DNA of 64,000 bases from Balanoglossus misakiensis (Eukaryota > Hemichordata), in the NCBI GenBank assembly GCA_040954595.2, contig CM082591.2, positions 6,262,001-6,326,000 on the forward strand, written 5' to 3'. The notes under the pieces were generated by a model. The model searched no databases, was not told where the DNA came from, and was given only the letters and a program-made list of their open reading frames with translations. Below, one piece after another: positions 12,783 through 25,913 of the stretch. Numbering within the stretch: position 1 is the first letter of the stretch; every line of letters begins with the position of its first letter. The position numbers and the translations under genes are program-made.

Positions 12783-15700
12783 ATGACGAATCCCATCACA
12801 GTGGTAAGTCCCATACATGCTTTGATCTCTAGTTTTTTTCCCTTGGAGAATAATTTTCGTATTTTTTTGGTTGCTCCTTATCATGATGGTCGAGATCCGT
12901 CACTTGGCTGAACCACACAAAACACGGCTTTTCAAACGTCAAAGCGTCGCGATCGGAAAGGGGATATCAAGAATAGATGCTTTCTAACGCAAAGGTTCGT
13001 ACATAAAATATTGCCGATGTGAAGGGCGAGATTTGGGTGTAAATTCTTCGCGAAAAAAGACGTGCGACCTGCTTTTTCTTTGCCATGCTACAGATACCCT
13101 ACAAGTTCATCATCCCACGCATATCCGCTAGGACTCAGATCGGACAATGAGTGTATGCGATATAAAAAGTATGACGCTGACTCATCGATTCATTATCCGT
13201 TCTTTTCCAAACACGAGTGATAGCCCAGAATCAAAGATCGCATCTTTGGCTAACCCGTTCATGTTAGTGAAAATGTCAGAGCTAGCTGGCTGTGACGCAG
13301 CTTTGCGTTGTACGGCATATCCCTTTCCATCAGTGTTGTCACATGACAATGTTTATTTCGTTCGGCACGGTTCCATTATCGCGATGGGGGTCGAAGGAAT
13401 CGGCGGGTGTGGGTGAGATCGGGGCAGTTCGAAAACGCACCTCATTGACCATGCTGCGTCCCCTTTGTGCTACCTTGTCAAAACAGGTTTTGCATTTTGG
13501 TGAACAGCACTGAAAGTTAGTAAAATCTGTCATTTTGCTAAAGTGTCTTTGAATTTGAAATGATAAAGCGATCATGAAAATGTTAAAACATTAACAGTAC
13601 TGGGGAATAACGAATAGCAAGTTTTTTGTTGTGTTGTAATAATACTTTTAAATTTTGATGGACAGAAATATACAATTAAAGACATTTTTGATCAAAGAAA
13701 GTCATGAAATACAGTTAACACATCATTTGAGTGAGTTGTCGACCTTTTACCCAGAATGCAACTGTCATAATGCGACTTGACCCCTTAGCATGAACTAAAA
13801 ACCTATTTAAGGCAACCAGAATTCAAGAGCTTGTGTATATATGGACATTCCACAGTGAAATGAACTGTTCAGAAGATTTGCTGCTGCGTCCTTGGTTTGT
13901 GTGTTGGGTCAGGATGCGGATAGTCTTAAAATAGCTGAACTTTTCGCGCAGTTGGTGGCAATTATGTTTATGTACATTGTATGGATGCCAGAATCGGGTC
14001 ACCCATAGGCAGATATTATTGTACAGGGGCATAACTATTCCCATATCATTCATGATAGTGTTATGTTTACATTCATCAGGGTATATAGTCCTGGGAAAAA
14101 GACTGATGGCAAATAGATAGCTACAATGACCGGCCCGGGTCAATTGTGGGTCACTGATGTAGCTAGTAGATGTAGCAAATGATTACAGACATTACTATAT
14201 ACTTCAGAAATTTAGCTCAATTCAGTTTTCTGTTTTTGCTCTCACGGAAAATTCCATCTCTTGGTCAGAAATCCCAAATGCTCATTTGTAATAATGGCCC
14301 AAGGTCTTCATTGTGTTTACCAAGAGCTGACAGCATTCTATGTTTGCCTGTCAGTAAATTGGCAATAAATTCAAATGGCCTTGAGTATTTCGGGGTACAG
14401 TACAGTACTACCAGCAAAATGAACCAGAATCTCCATTGATAATTGGATACATACGTTGATACTCAGAAAAAAAAATATATTAGCTCAAATTTTTTTGTAC
14501 TCAGCTGAATAATATATAGAAGTGTTTATACACACCACATGGATTTGGATATACACGTCTTTTCTGCTGTTTTTCATACATTCATTACTGTAAAACAGGT
14601 TATTTTTGCAAGCAATACATTTTCGTGAAATACGTGAGAGCCAAAAAAAGACGTTAAAATAAAAATCACGTAAAATGTTTTTTCGGAGATAACGATGCAA
14701 TTAGTGAAATATGAAAACGCGAAAATTAATCCTTGCGTAACAGTTGCTTAAACTTTTGATGTTGCGAAATTTTCCTGTCGCGAAAATAACCTGTTTTACA
14801 GTTTTTCTTGTACTGACGTCAATGGGGGATTTGCAATCTGTGAGCAAGGTATTATCTCAGTGATGAGATCGACTGATGACTACAGTGATAGCTGGCCAAG
14901 TCAGCGTTTGGCACGGTTCCAGAACGTCGACGCAAAATGGGTTCACCTCAGAGTGAAATAACCCACTTCCTTTGTTTTGGCACGTTATGCGCAATGTGCG
15001 ACTCGACCACCGTCATCTTTTAATGCTGTGTTTATGAAACTGTGTAACATCTGCCGTGACCTTATTTAGAGTAGGTTGAACTGCAGTCCAGAGTTGACAA
15101 GCGACTGCGCTGCGGTTTTCAAAACAAGACATCGAGTTTCCAGAAAAATCATAGGACACTTATATAGAATCCTATATATTTTTGCCATTGTTTGTTTATT
15201 TATGAATAACATTTTTGTCATTGTTTGTTTGTTTATGAATATGTATGTAGAATAAACATCATTAAAGCTAAAAAGTTAAGTAAAGATGTTTGTTTGTTTG
15301 AAAAAAAATATGAATAAAGCATGAAATGTGAAATGAAGTAAGAACAGCATTCTACAAGGAGGTATTGTACTATGACAATTAAAAATACTGCAATAAATGA
15401 TTTATGACTGAAAAAAAATATGTACCATTGTATGGAAATTACCTGTGTGTGTGTGGGTGTTGAAACTAGAGGCGTGTTCTTCAGATGTCTGGTATTGGAA
15501 ACTACTTCAGAACAATAGTCAATATACCTGTCATGAAATCCCCTTTGATGAAATATATGAGCATTAAAACCATTGTGATCTTGTAATTGCCAATGTAAAT
15601 GTTCTGGTATGGATTTAAAACAAAAAAAATCAAACATGGTACTGTAGAGATCAGAATTAAGTTTTTCACAACTTTTCTTGATTTATCTCAATATATTTGG

Positions 15701-17479
15701 TAAATTACCGCAAAAGCATCATGTATTGTACTCTTCAAATAATTTATAAAAGTTTTGACATTTGGGAAGATTAATTCAAATATCACTGTTTTGTCGTATG
15801 CTGAGACCAGGGATAATTAGCATAGTGAATGTATATGTCTACTCCACCAAAATGGCCGATTGGCTGTCTGCACATCTTGTCAACTCTTTGTTAGTGGTTG
15901 CATATTTGCATCGGTTGTTTGTTTCTCTGCTCAAAATTAAAAATTTGTGAGTTCGTGACAGAAACTGCCAGGTCGGTGCTATTTTGGGGCTTTTGGAGCT
16001 AATTCTGCCCGGCTGTTTCGATTGAAAGCCATTTTAGCGGGTCAATGCATTTTTCGGTTGGTACGGTTTGTGTGTGGTTGACATACCTTTGTAGTTTCCA
16101 TCTAAATTGGAATGTTGTCGAAATTGATCAAATTGCTCGAAATAGTTCAGATATAGTAATCAACTTAATTTGCATGTGAAACCCGAAATCCATATTGTAA
16201 TCTATTTGTAAACAGCTAGTCTGTGCCGGAGATGGGAAACCATAAAATTCTAATACCACCATGATACAGTGTTGTTGTAATTTCAAATCGACTCTTCCAT
16301 TTTCACATGGGTATGAAAAGGCCCAGCTTTGGATGTGCCTTTCAACAAAGACGGTGTAGGAAGTAACTATTGTACCAAGAAGCATAATTTTATTTGATTT
16401 TATTTTGAAAAATTTTTTTATTTGATTTTGGGAATTAATTCAGAGTTATTAAGTGCAGTGGCAACTGTATTTATATATTTGCGGCAATATTATTGGTATT
16501 CACACAATACATGCTTGACTTCCTGTAACTTTTCGATTTTGTCAACTCTAGTTTTTGTTTGCATCCTTTGCCAATGAGAGAACATGTAGTTCACTCTGCC
16601 TCATCTTAATAACTTATATACCAGTATTACTGGCCTTGGAGGTGATTATGCACGATTTATAATATTGAATTTCATATTTTTTTAACCACATTGCAGATCA
16701 GGTGTCTTGGTCCAAAGTTGGTGCCATTTATGAAGTCTGTTCTGGTCTACTTTGTCCTGTGGCTGCCGGAGCCCTCTGCGCTCGCCGCTCTAGTCAAGAT
16801 TCTTCCCATCCTGTCGCTGGCCGCGTTTGTCATCATGCACGGGGTGAAGCTGCCTAGCAACCTGAGCATGCACCGCTTCTGCTACGGCATCCTGGCCGGT
16901 CTCATCTTCTCCTGCATCGGCGACATCTTCCTGGTGTTCAACGACTACTTCCTGCACGGGCTGCTGGCCTTCGCCATCGCGCAGCTGATCTACGCCATTA
17001 ACTTCGGGTTTCAACCGTTCAAGTGGTCCGTGCTGCTGGTGTGCGTGGCGTTGGGATTCTCCACGTATATATTGATGTACCCGGGGCTGTTTGGGCCCAT
17101 GGTGTACCTGGCGGGCGTCTACATCGCCCTGATCCTCTACATGACGTGGCGAGCCGTGGCCCGCCTGCAGTTCTTCGAGCAGCGCTGGACGTGGAGCAAG
17201 CTGGCGGGCAGCGTGGGCGCGATCCTCTTCGCGATCTCCGACTTCACCATAGGCATCAACAAGTTCATCTTCCCCGTGCCGTACGTCCGAGCCATCGTCA
17301 TGTTCACCTACTACGTGGCCCAGCTGGGCATTGTCCTGTCGGTGGTCGACTACCACAAAATCGATGATGTCACCAAAGAGAGCGGTGATGTCAACACAAA
17401 GTGTGTGGACGTCAAGGAAAACGGCGCGGAGGTCACCAAAATGAACGGTGTCAGAAAAGAACCCATCAAATTAGAGTAA
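12783..17479 (+). CDS. TMEM86A: TMEM86A-type lysoplasmalogenase (YhhN family)
   Basis: Two coding exons: 12783-12803 (7 codons, MTNPITV, donor GTAAGT) and 16697-17479 (acceptor TTGCAG), joined in phase 0 to give 267 aa. The N-terminus, with GPKLVPF just after the junction, closely follows vertebrate TMEM86A, which fixes the tiny first exon. Family members hydrolyse the vinyl-ether bond of lysoplasmalogens in internal membranes. About eight hydrophobic segments are visible. The two aspartates conserved across the YhhN family are present: Asp83 in CIGDIFLV and Asp189 in AISDFTIG. The C-terminal tail after residue 225 is polar and divergent and ends IKLE, so it lacks the KKXX motif of the paralogues. 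The coding exon is far more GC-rich than its flanks. Two paralogues follow downstream on the same strand. Confidence 0.92.
13732..13826. repeat. dispersed repeat shared with 34621-34716
   Basis: About 95 bp in TMEM86A intron 1 (from GTGAGTTGTCGAC to AAGGCAACCAGAAT) closely matches 34621-34716, in intron 1 of the second secreted-protein gene. Both copies have the same orientation. Origin unknown; probably an old transposon. Confidence 0.7.
14588..14801. mobile_element. MITE family E, copy 1 (TA target)
   Basis: Begins CTGTAAAACAGGTTATTTT and ends with the complement, GAAAATAACCTGTTTTACAG. A TA dinucleotide precedes the left end. Sister copies are at 19635-19820 and 57579-57804. TA targets are typical of Tc1/mariner-type elements. 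It lies in intron 1 of TMEM86A. Confidence 0.75.
14802..16696. other. rest of TMEM86A intron 1
   Basis: AT-rich intronic sequence. Nothing further recognised; open frames here have no splice or family support. Confidence 0.5.
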
Positions 17480-17484
17480 CTTAA

Positions 17485-17569
17485 CCCTTTCACCGACATG
17501 GTTCAGTCCAAACCCATTGTTTTCTATGGTAAACTTGGACCTCTAAAGAGGGAACTGGGTGTGAAAGGG
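17485..17569. mobile_element. MITE family C, copy in the TMEM86A 3' UTR
   Basis: An 85-bp element between TTAA 17481-17484 and TTAA 17570-17573, with ends CCCTTTCACC and GGTGTGAAAGGG (imperfect complements). It starts within a few bases of the stop codon, so it should be transcribed as the beginning of the 3' UTR. Confidence 0.82.
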
Positions 17570-17791
17570 TTAAATATAATGTACAACTTGGGAAAGTTGT
17601 TTCTGCTTTGCAACTCCTTGACTCTGACGACATCGGTGTCATCATCAGATGAAGCTATTTTATCGAGTTTACAAACACTGTTTGTTTACTCGTAAAGTAC
17701 TACTAGTTCATTTACATGTAAAAACGGCAGCAGTCAAAGATATATTTATGCATCTCTAGAATGTTCAGATATTTATAAACAACATCGTGTA

Positions 17792-17797
17792 AATAAA
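17792..17797 (+). terminator. poly(A) signal AATAAA, TMEM86A
   Basis: Canonical AATAAA about 310 bases after the stop codon of the upstream gene. Use is inferred. Confidence 0.5.
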
Positions 17798-18083
17798 CAC
17801 CTTGGCTCGAGGCGCCTATAGTTTGTGGTAAAGATGAATGACACTGGGCTTGTCAATGTGCCGATTGCATACGCACATTTGTGCTACTTCAGGGGAACTT
17901 ACAAGTAAATGTTTCAGATCCAATCGACTAGACTGGGCAGAGAGACAGCAATTGTAATGTTCGCTCACTTTCCCAGTATTTTCATTTGGTATATCAAACA
18001 CCTTGTAATTCTACCCAGAAGTATTTTTAGACTACGTACAAAGCAAAAATTAGCGATGCCCAAACGCTACAGCTTAGAGGCTC

Positions 18084-18178
18084 TTGAACCCTTTTCACCA
18101 CAATGGTTCAGCCCAAACCCATTATTTCCTATGGTAAGGTTGGACCTTTAAGGAGGGAACTAGGGGTGACTGAAAGGG
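18084..18178. mobile_element. MITE family C, second copy
   Basis: Starts GAACCCTTTTCACC, ends GACTGAAAGGG with TTAA at 18179-18182. The core TGGTTCAGCCCAAACCCATT matches the copy at 17485-17569. The left TTAA has mutated to TTGA. Confidence 0.75.
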
Positions 18179-18182
18179 TTAA

Positions 18183-19634
18183 AGGTCGTAGCCCACCCAA
18201 CCTAGCGCGTATTTCTGGTACAATGGGAATATAACACTTTCTACCATTTAAACATGTCCAGAAGTACTATTTACTGACCATAAGGGCGTAGAAACTGAAA
18301 TATAAACAGTTCTTCCCTATGATGTCATTTCAAGTTTCTCAAAAACAGTGTTATGTTTTGCTATTATAATTAATCTGTGAACTTTGACCTATGACCTTAC
18401 GGGCTAGCCCCTTAGCATATATTGTTATGGCGTTTTAGTGATTGTTTCAATTTTACATATTTAAATAATTGAAAATTATCGTAAGTTAACCATTTTTTTG
18501 TGTAACTTATTATGGGTTTATTTTTCTCAGAATATAGTTTTCTAGACGTAAGTGTTTAATGTGTAGTTTGGCAAATATTTTTCCACTTGTGTTGTTTAAT
18601 TTTTAGCATGTTTAAATATAGATTTCTAGTATGTTTTAGTATAATTATATATACATGTATCTACCTTGGCTGAAAAAAAACAGGAAAGTTTACCATTGAT
18701 TGTTTACATTAAGAGACATTTTAATGATATGTATATTGTTGTACAACCCACATGGTTTGGCTTCATTGATTGGCCAAGGCATTTGGACTGACCCATTTCA
18801 AGAGAGGTGAGATTAAAAGTGTGATATCAAATCAAAAGAAACAATCGAGTAAGGATAATTCTCATCATTTTAAAGTCAGAAATGCCGAACTGAAGTGAAA
18901 ATTCTTAGGGTGGTGGGTCGTTGAACCTGTAAGTAATATTTGCGGGCGAGTATTACAAGTGTTAAAGGTCATAATTACCTTCCAAAAATGCAGTAGCCAA
19001 CTAGCATTGTGAAAAGTGAAGTTGCAGGAATGATCTATCGTAAACGGGTACAAAATTGATCTGACTGAGATTTCTGTTTTGGAGAATGCAGTGAGAGTCC
19101 TGGGACAAAAACACATGAAAAGTCTTTAAGAAAAAAAAGAAGAAATTGTTCCTTGATAATCAATTTATCATATTCACTAAATGGTCCCCTGGGTCATCAT
19201 AAAATACCAGCTATTGCAGTTCGTGAGAAATTTTGAAGTAAAATCCTATAGTTACGGCATAGTAATTCTAGATCTGCGGCAATTTTGAACCCGAAATTCT
19301 CATCAAAGAAGCAAAAAAGTTGTGGAATTCTGAATGACTTTACAAAACACCTAAACTGTTCAGTTAGCCAATTCAAATGCTGTAGACAGACTGCAGAGAT
19401 TTTTTCACTTAGAGAGAAAAATTCGTGATTTTTTTGTTCACATTGCAAATCTCACCGACAGCGCACTTCTAGTTTGAACTGACATGTTTGGTGTTTGTTT
19501 GAATATTTAAGATGTCAGTTTCCTCCAAGAGTAATCTTGGTCACAAGATCGCTCAGGAAATGTTTGCGGTTTTATTGTAACGGAACCTGTGCTATTTATT
19601 TCACTCTCTTCTGTGTTTAGCGTTATCTCAGCTA
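18183..19634. other. gene-free stretch
   Basis: AT-rich intergenic sequence. No gene, RNA or repeat recognised. Confidence 0.45.
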
Positions 19635-19820
19635 CCGTAAAACGGGTTATTTTCGCGAGCAATAAATTTCTGCGAAATACGCGAGAGCCAAAATAAAAAT
19701 GTTTTTCGGAGATAATGATACAGTTAGTAAAATACAAGAATTCGAAAATTTGTCTTTTGTAACAGTTGCCTCTTTCGATATCACGAAAATTTCCTGTCAC
19801 GAAAATAACCCGTTTTACAG
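19635..19820. mobile_element. MITE family E, copy 2
   Basis: Begins CCGTAAAACGGGTTATTTTC and ends GAAAATAACCCGTTTTACAG. The interior is homologous to 14588-14801 (for example GAGAGCCAAAATAAAAAT and TTTTTCGGAGATAA). Confidence 0.75.
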
Positions 19821-20164
19821 TTGTAAGGAAGAAAATCCCCAAGCGATTCAGTTTTGGAAATGGAAATGGCATGTTCAAACGTGTTGTATCTCAGAAATAA
19901 CAATATAGTGACATTTACTTCAAAAAGATACAGAGACTAGGATCTACATGTCGTATGTATTTTTGTAGAAAAGCTGTGTGTTGTAAAAATCGATTGGCAT
20001 ACATCTTTGTAAACGATTTGAATTTACAGAGTGATTGAAATTTTGTGGCAATATTACATGTATGTACTCATTATTACTGTTGCATATCCTGTTTAATTAG
20101 CTTTGTATGTTGACACGATCAGCTGGTCTTGCGTGTTACATTTCAAAGAACCTTTACTGTTAAA

Positions 20165-20350
20165 GCCCCAGTAGTTGCCACTTTGCATTATTATCATGAT
20201 TTCACTTTCAAACTTTAAGATTGGTTTTAAGCTTCCTGATGGGTATACACAAAGATATGATCAACCTCACATCGTGGCTGTACTTTAAAATGTTCATATA
20301 TATTTACACAAGCTATAATTAATGGGTGCCACACCAATTTATTCAGGCTC
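20165..20350. mobile_element. MITE family B fragment
   Basis: After TTAA at 20161-20164, AGCCCCAGTAGTTGCCACTT and about 180 bp downstream match the left half of family B. The right half is missing. Confidence 0.6.
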
Positions 20351-20643
20351 TCAATTCAGGAGTACGCAACTGTTGTATCGACCAATCACATCAAAGGATT
20401 TTCGCTTTGAGTTCAAAACCATCATGGATGCACGAGGTCGCTAGATTTATGAAAAGGGTGTATTTCTGGCAACTGACATTTCACAACTAGTCATGGCTAC
20501 TAGTCTGATTCAAAGTACACCTGAATTGTTAGTACATGTATTTGTTTAGAACAGGACATGCAGCAGTAATGGTGTGTAATTTAATGCACCTACAATGCAG
20601 AAGTATTATAAACGCAGATTTCTTAAACATTTAGTCAGATTAA

Positions 20644-21165
20644 AGGTATACAGTATGGAAAATTAGCTATAGTTACCATGGTAAATTGAGATCTGGCCAA
20701 AAGAGCGCACCATACGTTCTTTAGAACGCTCAAATGTGCCATTTCAGCCATATATGGGCGTATGTAAATTGGAGGTGACTGTATACCTTTAAAGGTATAT
20801 GGTCACCCATTGAAAATTAGCTATAGTTACCATGGTAAATTGAGATCTAGCCAATCACTGATTTTCAGTGGGTGGCACATGTGAAAAAAAGAGTGCACCA
20901 TATGTTCTTTAGAACGCTCAAATGTGCCATTTCAGCCATATATGGGCGTATGTAAATTGGAGGTGACTGTATACCTTTAAAGGTATATGGTCACCCATTG
21001 AAAATTAGCTATAGTTACCATGGTAAATTGAGATCTAGCCAATCACTGATTTTCAGTGGGTGGCACATGTGAAAAAAAGAGCGCCACCATATGTTCTTTA
21101 GAACGCTCAAATGCGCCATTTCAGCCATATATGGGCGTATGTAAATTGGAGGTGACTGTATACCT
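20644..21165. mobile_element. MITE family F, three tandem units sharing TTAA junctions
   Basis: Units at 20644-20788, 20793-20976 and 20981-21165, each beginning AGGTATA and ending TATACCT. TTAA sits before, between and after them (20640-20643, 20789-20792, 20977-20980, 21166-21169). Units 2 and 3 are nearly identical; unit 1 lacks an internal piece of about 40 bp. A diverged right part recurs at 50845-50994. Confidence 0.82.
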
Positions 21166-21169
21166 TTAA

Positions 21170-22569
21170 TCATTCACGTCTGTTATTCTGTGGACTTTTT
21201 TATTCTCTTGTCTTCCTTTGCACTGTACTTGAGTACCCCCAGCCATGTTGCTGTGCAAAAAAGAACTGAATGTGCAACGTCCCTTTCCTTTTCCGCCGAC
21301 GGCATTTTTTGCCGACATTTCGACAGACCTGTAAAGCAAAGTTGTACGAATTCTTGGAGCAACTAGTGAATTTCTAGTTCTCATTTGATCTGATAAAAAA
21401 GTTGACCTGATAAAATAGTTGACTAAAATCTGACAGACAAGTACACACGGCATTGAAGAAATGTCTGGCTGTTGTGAGACTGTTTGGTGACCCTGGTAGT
21501 TTTGACAATGGAGTTCTGGCTCTGTGAATGGACCTGACCTTGAATTCCAGTGTTTCTTTGTCCAGGTGTGACCATGAAGCTTAGCATGTATGTGCATGGC
21601 TGTTGATTGACCTACCCTATGAGACATAGAGCATGTTTCCCTCTTAAACCAACTCACTTCTCAAATATTTCATTAGAAGAAGAAATAAAGAACTTGTTGA
21701 TTGAATTGCATGGCAGAACTTCAAAAATAACCAGTACTTTTGTAACGACTCAAAATTTGGTTTATTTTTAATTAGCATGAATTTCAGTCATATGACAATT
21801 CACTTCGGCATAATAATGCATGTATAATCGATGTGTCAGACACTTTGGTTTGGAACACTTTTGGTCCAGAAATTTGCCAACTTCTTGCTAAATCTGACCT
21901 CTACAAATCAACCAATCAAATGTGAACTATAGAGGGCGCCAATCGAAATGTCTCACAGTAGACTACAACAAGCTCACTGATTAAATATTGGAACTTGAAA
22001 TGTCTACAGTTTTCAGAGTACATAATTTACAGAAGATATTTGATGTCATGTATTTTTCTTGAATGAAAAAAAAATATCCACTGAAAGGTTTTTTGGTAGA
22101 GCATTTACATGAAATGTGTGTGACAATAAATGTGTGCTGCAAAGAATTTTTTTAGATTTGAATATTACAATATATACATTTGACCTGTGAACTTTTGACC
22201 TTTGACTAGCACCAAAAATGCACTGCAGAAATCATAGAAATTATTTTAGATTTGAATATTACAATATATAGATTTGACCGATGAACTTTTGACCTTTGAC
22301 ACGCATGGTTTTATGCTGACAAGCGGATTATTGGGTACATATGTAAGAACAAGAAAATACTTTTTCTCACTGAACATAAAATATTTGAAATTCATTTTGC
22401 CAGTGGATTTGGTTTTATGGTTAGTTGACGTTACCGAATTACTTCTACACAGAATGCTTACATTTACCATGACATATGTATGATATTATCAATAAATAAT
22501 GCATGTCACTTGCCAACTTAAAAAGTGTGTTTTGTTTATTTAAACCATGATCGTGACGTCACACTATTC
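21170..22569. other. gene-free stretch with a short direct repeat
   Basis: No supported gene. A segment of about 60 bp (TTTAGATTTGAATATTACAA to CTTTTGACCTTTGAC) occurs twice, near 22150-22207 and 22244-22301. A 163-codon minus-strand open frame (21166-21657) matches nothing I recognise and begins in the family F flank. Confidence 0.45.
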
Positions 22570-22647
22570 AATAATATAATATTTAAAGCCTAATCACTCC
22601 GCTCAAGAATATTGCCTATTGTTAAGGATTGGGGAGCTCGCATTGTT
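22570..22647 (-). repeat. split repeat B2
   Basis: Matches 22954-23031 over 78 bp (from AATAATATAATATTTAAAGC to GCTCGCATTGTT). Proposed terminal B copy of the split-repeat retroelement. Confidence 0.8.
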
Positions 22648-22834
22648 GAAGGCATATCCTGAGTGAAGTGCAGGCCAACAAACCAACGGAAAAAAAAGGG
22701 GGGGGGGCGGGCGGGTGGGAAAATTGCCCCTTACAACTAGTGCCTATCCGTCCAACATTCCCTTTGGCCCTCTACCTTAAGGCCATTTCTTACCCCCTAT
22801 CCTTCGTTATATTCCTTGTAGCTTCTGCCCTTCC

Positions 22835-22957
22835 CTGTGCGAGGAAATGACACAGAGTCTTCTGCCCTGTTCTTCTTTTATACCTTTGTCATTCTTATGA
22901 ATATTAATGAGATAACACCTGGCGGAATATTATCGCTACGTGATTAGGTTTTGAATA
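22835..22957 (-). repeat. split repeat A2
   Basis: Matches 26505-26627 over about 123 bp (CTGTGCGAGGAAATGACACA to TAGGTTTTGAATA) with no difference that I can see. Confidence 0.85.
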
Positions 22958-23031
22958 ATATAATATTTAAAGCCTAATCACTCCGCTCAAGAATATTGCC
23001 TATTGTTAAGGATTGGGGAGCTCGCATTGTT
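22954..23031 (-). repeat. split repeat B1
   Basis: Direct repeat of B2 (22570-22647), directly abutting A2. Confidence 0.8.
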
Positions 23032-23547
23032 TCCGGCTATCCCCACCTCAGTGAAGGTCCTACCAGGTATCATAATTTCCCACACTCACACCTCTCATCT
23101 CCCAATCCTAACATACATTCCCCCTTACCTAAATATCCCCAAACCTCAATGACCTGGTCCCTGTCTAGGGGCGCCCTCTATGTCCCCAGGAATATTGTTC
23201 TCTTACGCCAACTCCAATGTCGATTAAGTGCTGCAATTCCCATGCTGGGATGTTCAACTGGAAGGAACGATTCACACTATGATACCTCAAAAAAAAAAGC
23301 ATTTATGACCGTTTTGACTTCTTTTTTTTAAGAGGGCACCCCCAGACAGGAACCTGCGAATGGCAGGGAGCCGAAAAGGCAAGGGCTTAAAGAGTCGCCC
23401 CCCTGTCTGAGGATCCGGGAATGTCAACAAAATACCACATTATTCAAAGAATAACACATCAAGTGACTGGAATAACCGTAATGCGATTTACTCTTTATTG
23501 CTTTTAAGACACATGCTTACATCGAGTGACGTTTGAGTTACAACAAT

Positions 23548-25882
23548 TTATTTCTTTTGCTTACAATCTCTAGCAAAATGGCCTTCGGCACCACAGACGA
23601 AACACTTGGAATTTTTGGGCTTCGGTGACCTAGATTAACTATATCTACCATAAGGGGAATACTGACGATCAGGCTCCTTTGTATTACGAGTAAATTTTTC
23701 AACTTTAGCTGCAATTTCCTCCTCCTCCTTATTGCCCAAAAGTAACAAAATTAATTGGCCAGCATCCTGACCAAACTCATTAGTTTCAAACTGGGCTAGC
23801 ACGGCACGGTCAACAAGAACACGAAGAGCATTCAGCAGCTGTGGTCGTATGTTCCACTCTCCCGACGTGGCAATCTCCATAACCTTTTGATGCGCGTCTG
23901 CTACAGAGTTGTTGTCTGCCATTTGCTGCAACTCATCCAACTTTTTCTGCATCACCTGCAGTTGTTGCTTCACCTGCAACAGAAAACACATTCTTACCAA
24001 TTTGCATGGTACATATTGTTTCCCCCACATTATGTAACACGACCCACTTCGGGCTCTGTCTTTTGTGAAGCAAGTCTAAACCTCCAAGGTGTAGAACTAA
24101 GTACACCTATATTTTCCATACCTTTACGCCTTGACTCGCGTAAGGTTTAATTCTCACATACTTTAACGCCTTGACTCGCGTAAAGTTTTTTTATGAATAC
24201 CATTACGCCTTGACTCGCGTAAGGTGTAATTCTCATATACTTTAACGCCTTGACGCGCGTAAAATTTTTTATGAATACCATTACGTCTTGACTCGCGTAA
24301 GGTGTAATTCTCACATACTTTAACGCCTTGACGCGCGTAAAGTTTTTTATGAATACCATTACGCCTTAACTCGCGTAAGGTGTACACTCTTAGTAATTCT
24401 CACATACTTTAACGCCTTGACTCGCGTACAGTTTTTTTTATGAATACCATTACGCCTTGACTCGCTTAAGGTGTAATTCTCACATTCTTTAACGCCTTGA
24501 CTCGCGTAAAGTTTTTTATGAATACCATTACGCCTTGACTCGCGTAAGGTGTAATTCTCACATTCTTTAACGCCTTGACTCGCGTACAGTTTTTTTTATG
24601 AATACCATTACGCCTTGACTCGCGTAAGGTGTAATTCTCACATACTTTAACGCCTTGACGCGCGTAAAGTTTTTTATGAATACCATTACGCCTTGACTCG
24701 CGTAAGGTGTAATTCTCACATACTTTAACGCCTTGACTCGCGTAAAGTTTTTTTAGGAATACCATTACGCCTTGACTCGCGTAAGGTGTAATTCTCACAT
24801 ACTTTAACGCCTTGACTCGCGTAAAGTTTTTTTATGAATACCATTACGCCTTGACTCGCGTAAGGTGTAATTCTCACATTCTTTAACGCCTTGACTCGCG
24901 TAGTTTTTTATGAATACCATTACGCCTTGACTCGCGTAAGGTGTAATTCTCACATACTTTAACGCCTTGACTCGCGTAATTTTTTTTTTTTTTTTTTATG
25001 AATACCATTACGCCTTGACTCGCGTAAGGTGTAATTCTCACATACTTTAACGCCTTGACTCGCGTAATTTTTTTTTTTTTTTATGAATACCATTACGCCT
25101 TGACTCGCGTAAGGTGTAATTCTCACATACTTTAACGCCTTGACTCGCGTAATTTTTTTTTTTTTTTTTTTTTATGAATACCATTACGCCTTGACTCGCT
25201 TAAGGTGTAATTCTCACATTCTTTAACGCCTTGACTCGCGTAAAGTTTTTTATGAATACCATTACGCCTTGACTCGCGTAAGGTGTAATTCTCACATTCT
25301 TTAACGCCTTGACTCGCGTACAGTTTTTTTTATGAATACCATTACGCCTTGACTCGCGTAAGGTGTAATTCTCACATACTTTAACGCCTTGACGCGCGTA
25401 AAGTTTTTTATGACTACCATTACGCCTTGACTCGCGTAAGGTGTAATTCTCACATACTTTAACGCCTTGACTCGCGTAAAGTTTTTTTAGGAATACCATT
25501 ACGCCTTGACTCGCGTAAGGTGTAATTCTCACATACTTTAACGCCTTGACTCGCGTAAAGTTTTTTTATGAATACCATTACGCCTTGACTCGCGTAAGGT
25601 GTAATTCTCACATTCTTTAACGCCTTGACTCGCGTAGTTTTTTATGAATACCATTACGCCTTGACTCGCGTAAGGTGTAATTCTCACATACTTTAACGCC
25701 TTGACTCGCGTAATTTTTTTTTTTTTTTTTTATGAATACCATTACGCCTTGACTCGCGTAAGGTGTAATTCTCACATACTTTAACGCCTTGACTCGCGTA
25801 AAGTTTTTTTATGAATACCATTACGCCTTGACTCGCGTAAGGTGTAATTCTCACATACTTTAACGCCTTGACTCGCGTAAAG

Positions 25883-25913
<31 letters not shown>

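Noticed and set aside
16790-17356. 188-codon minus-strand open frame
   Set aside because: It is the antisense of the GC-rich TMEM86A exon; sense-strand homology is decisive.
21166-21657. 163-codon minus-strand open frame
   Set aside because: It has no recognisable domain, starts by a MITE edge and has no splice context; probably chance.
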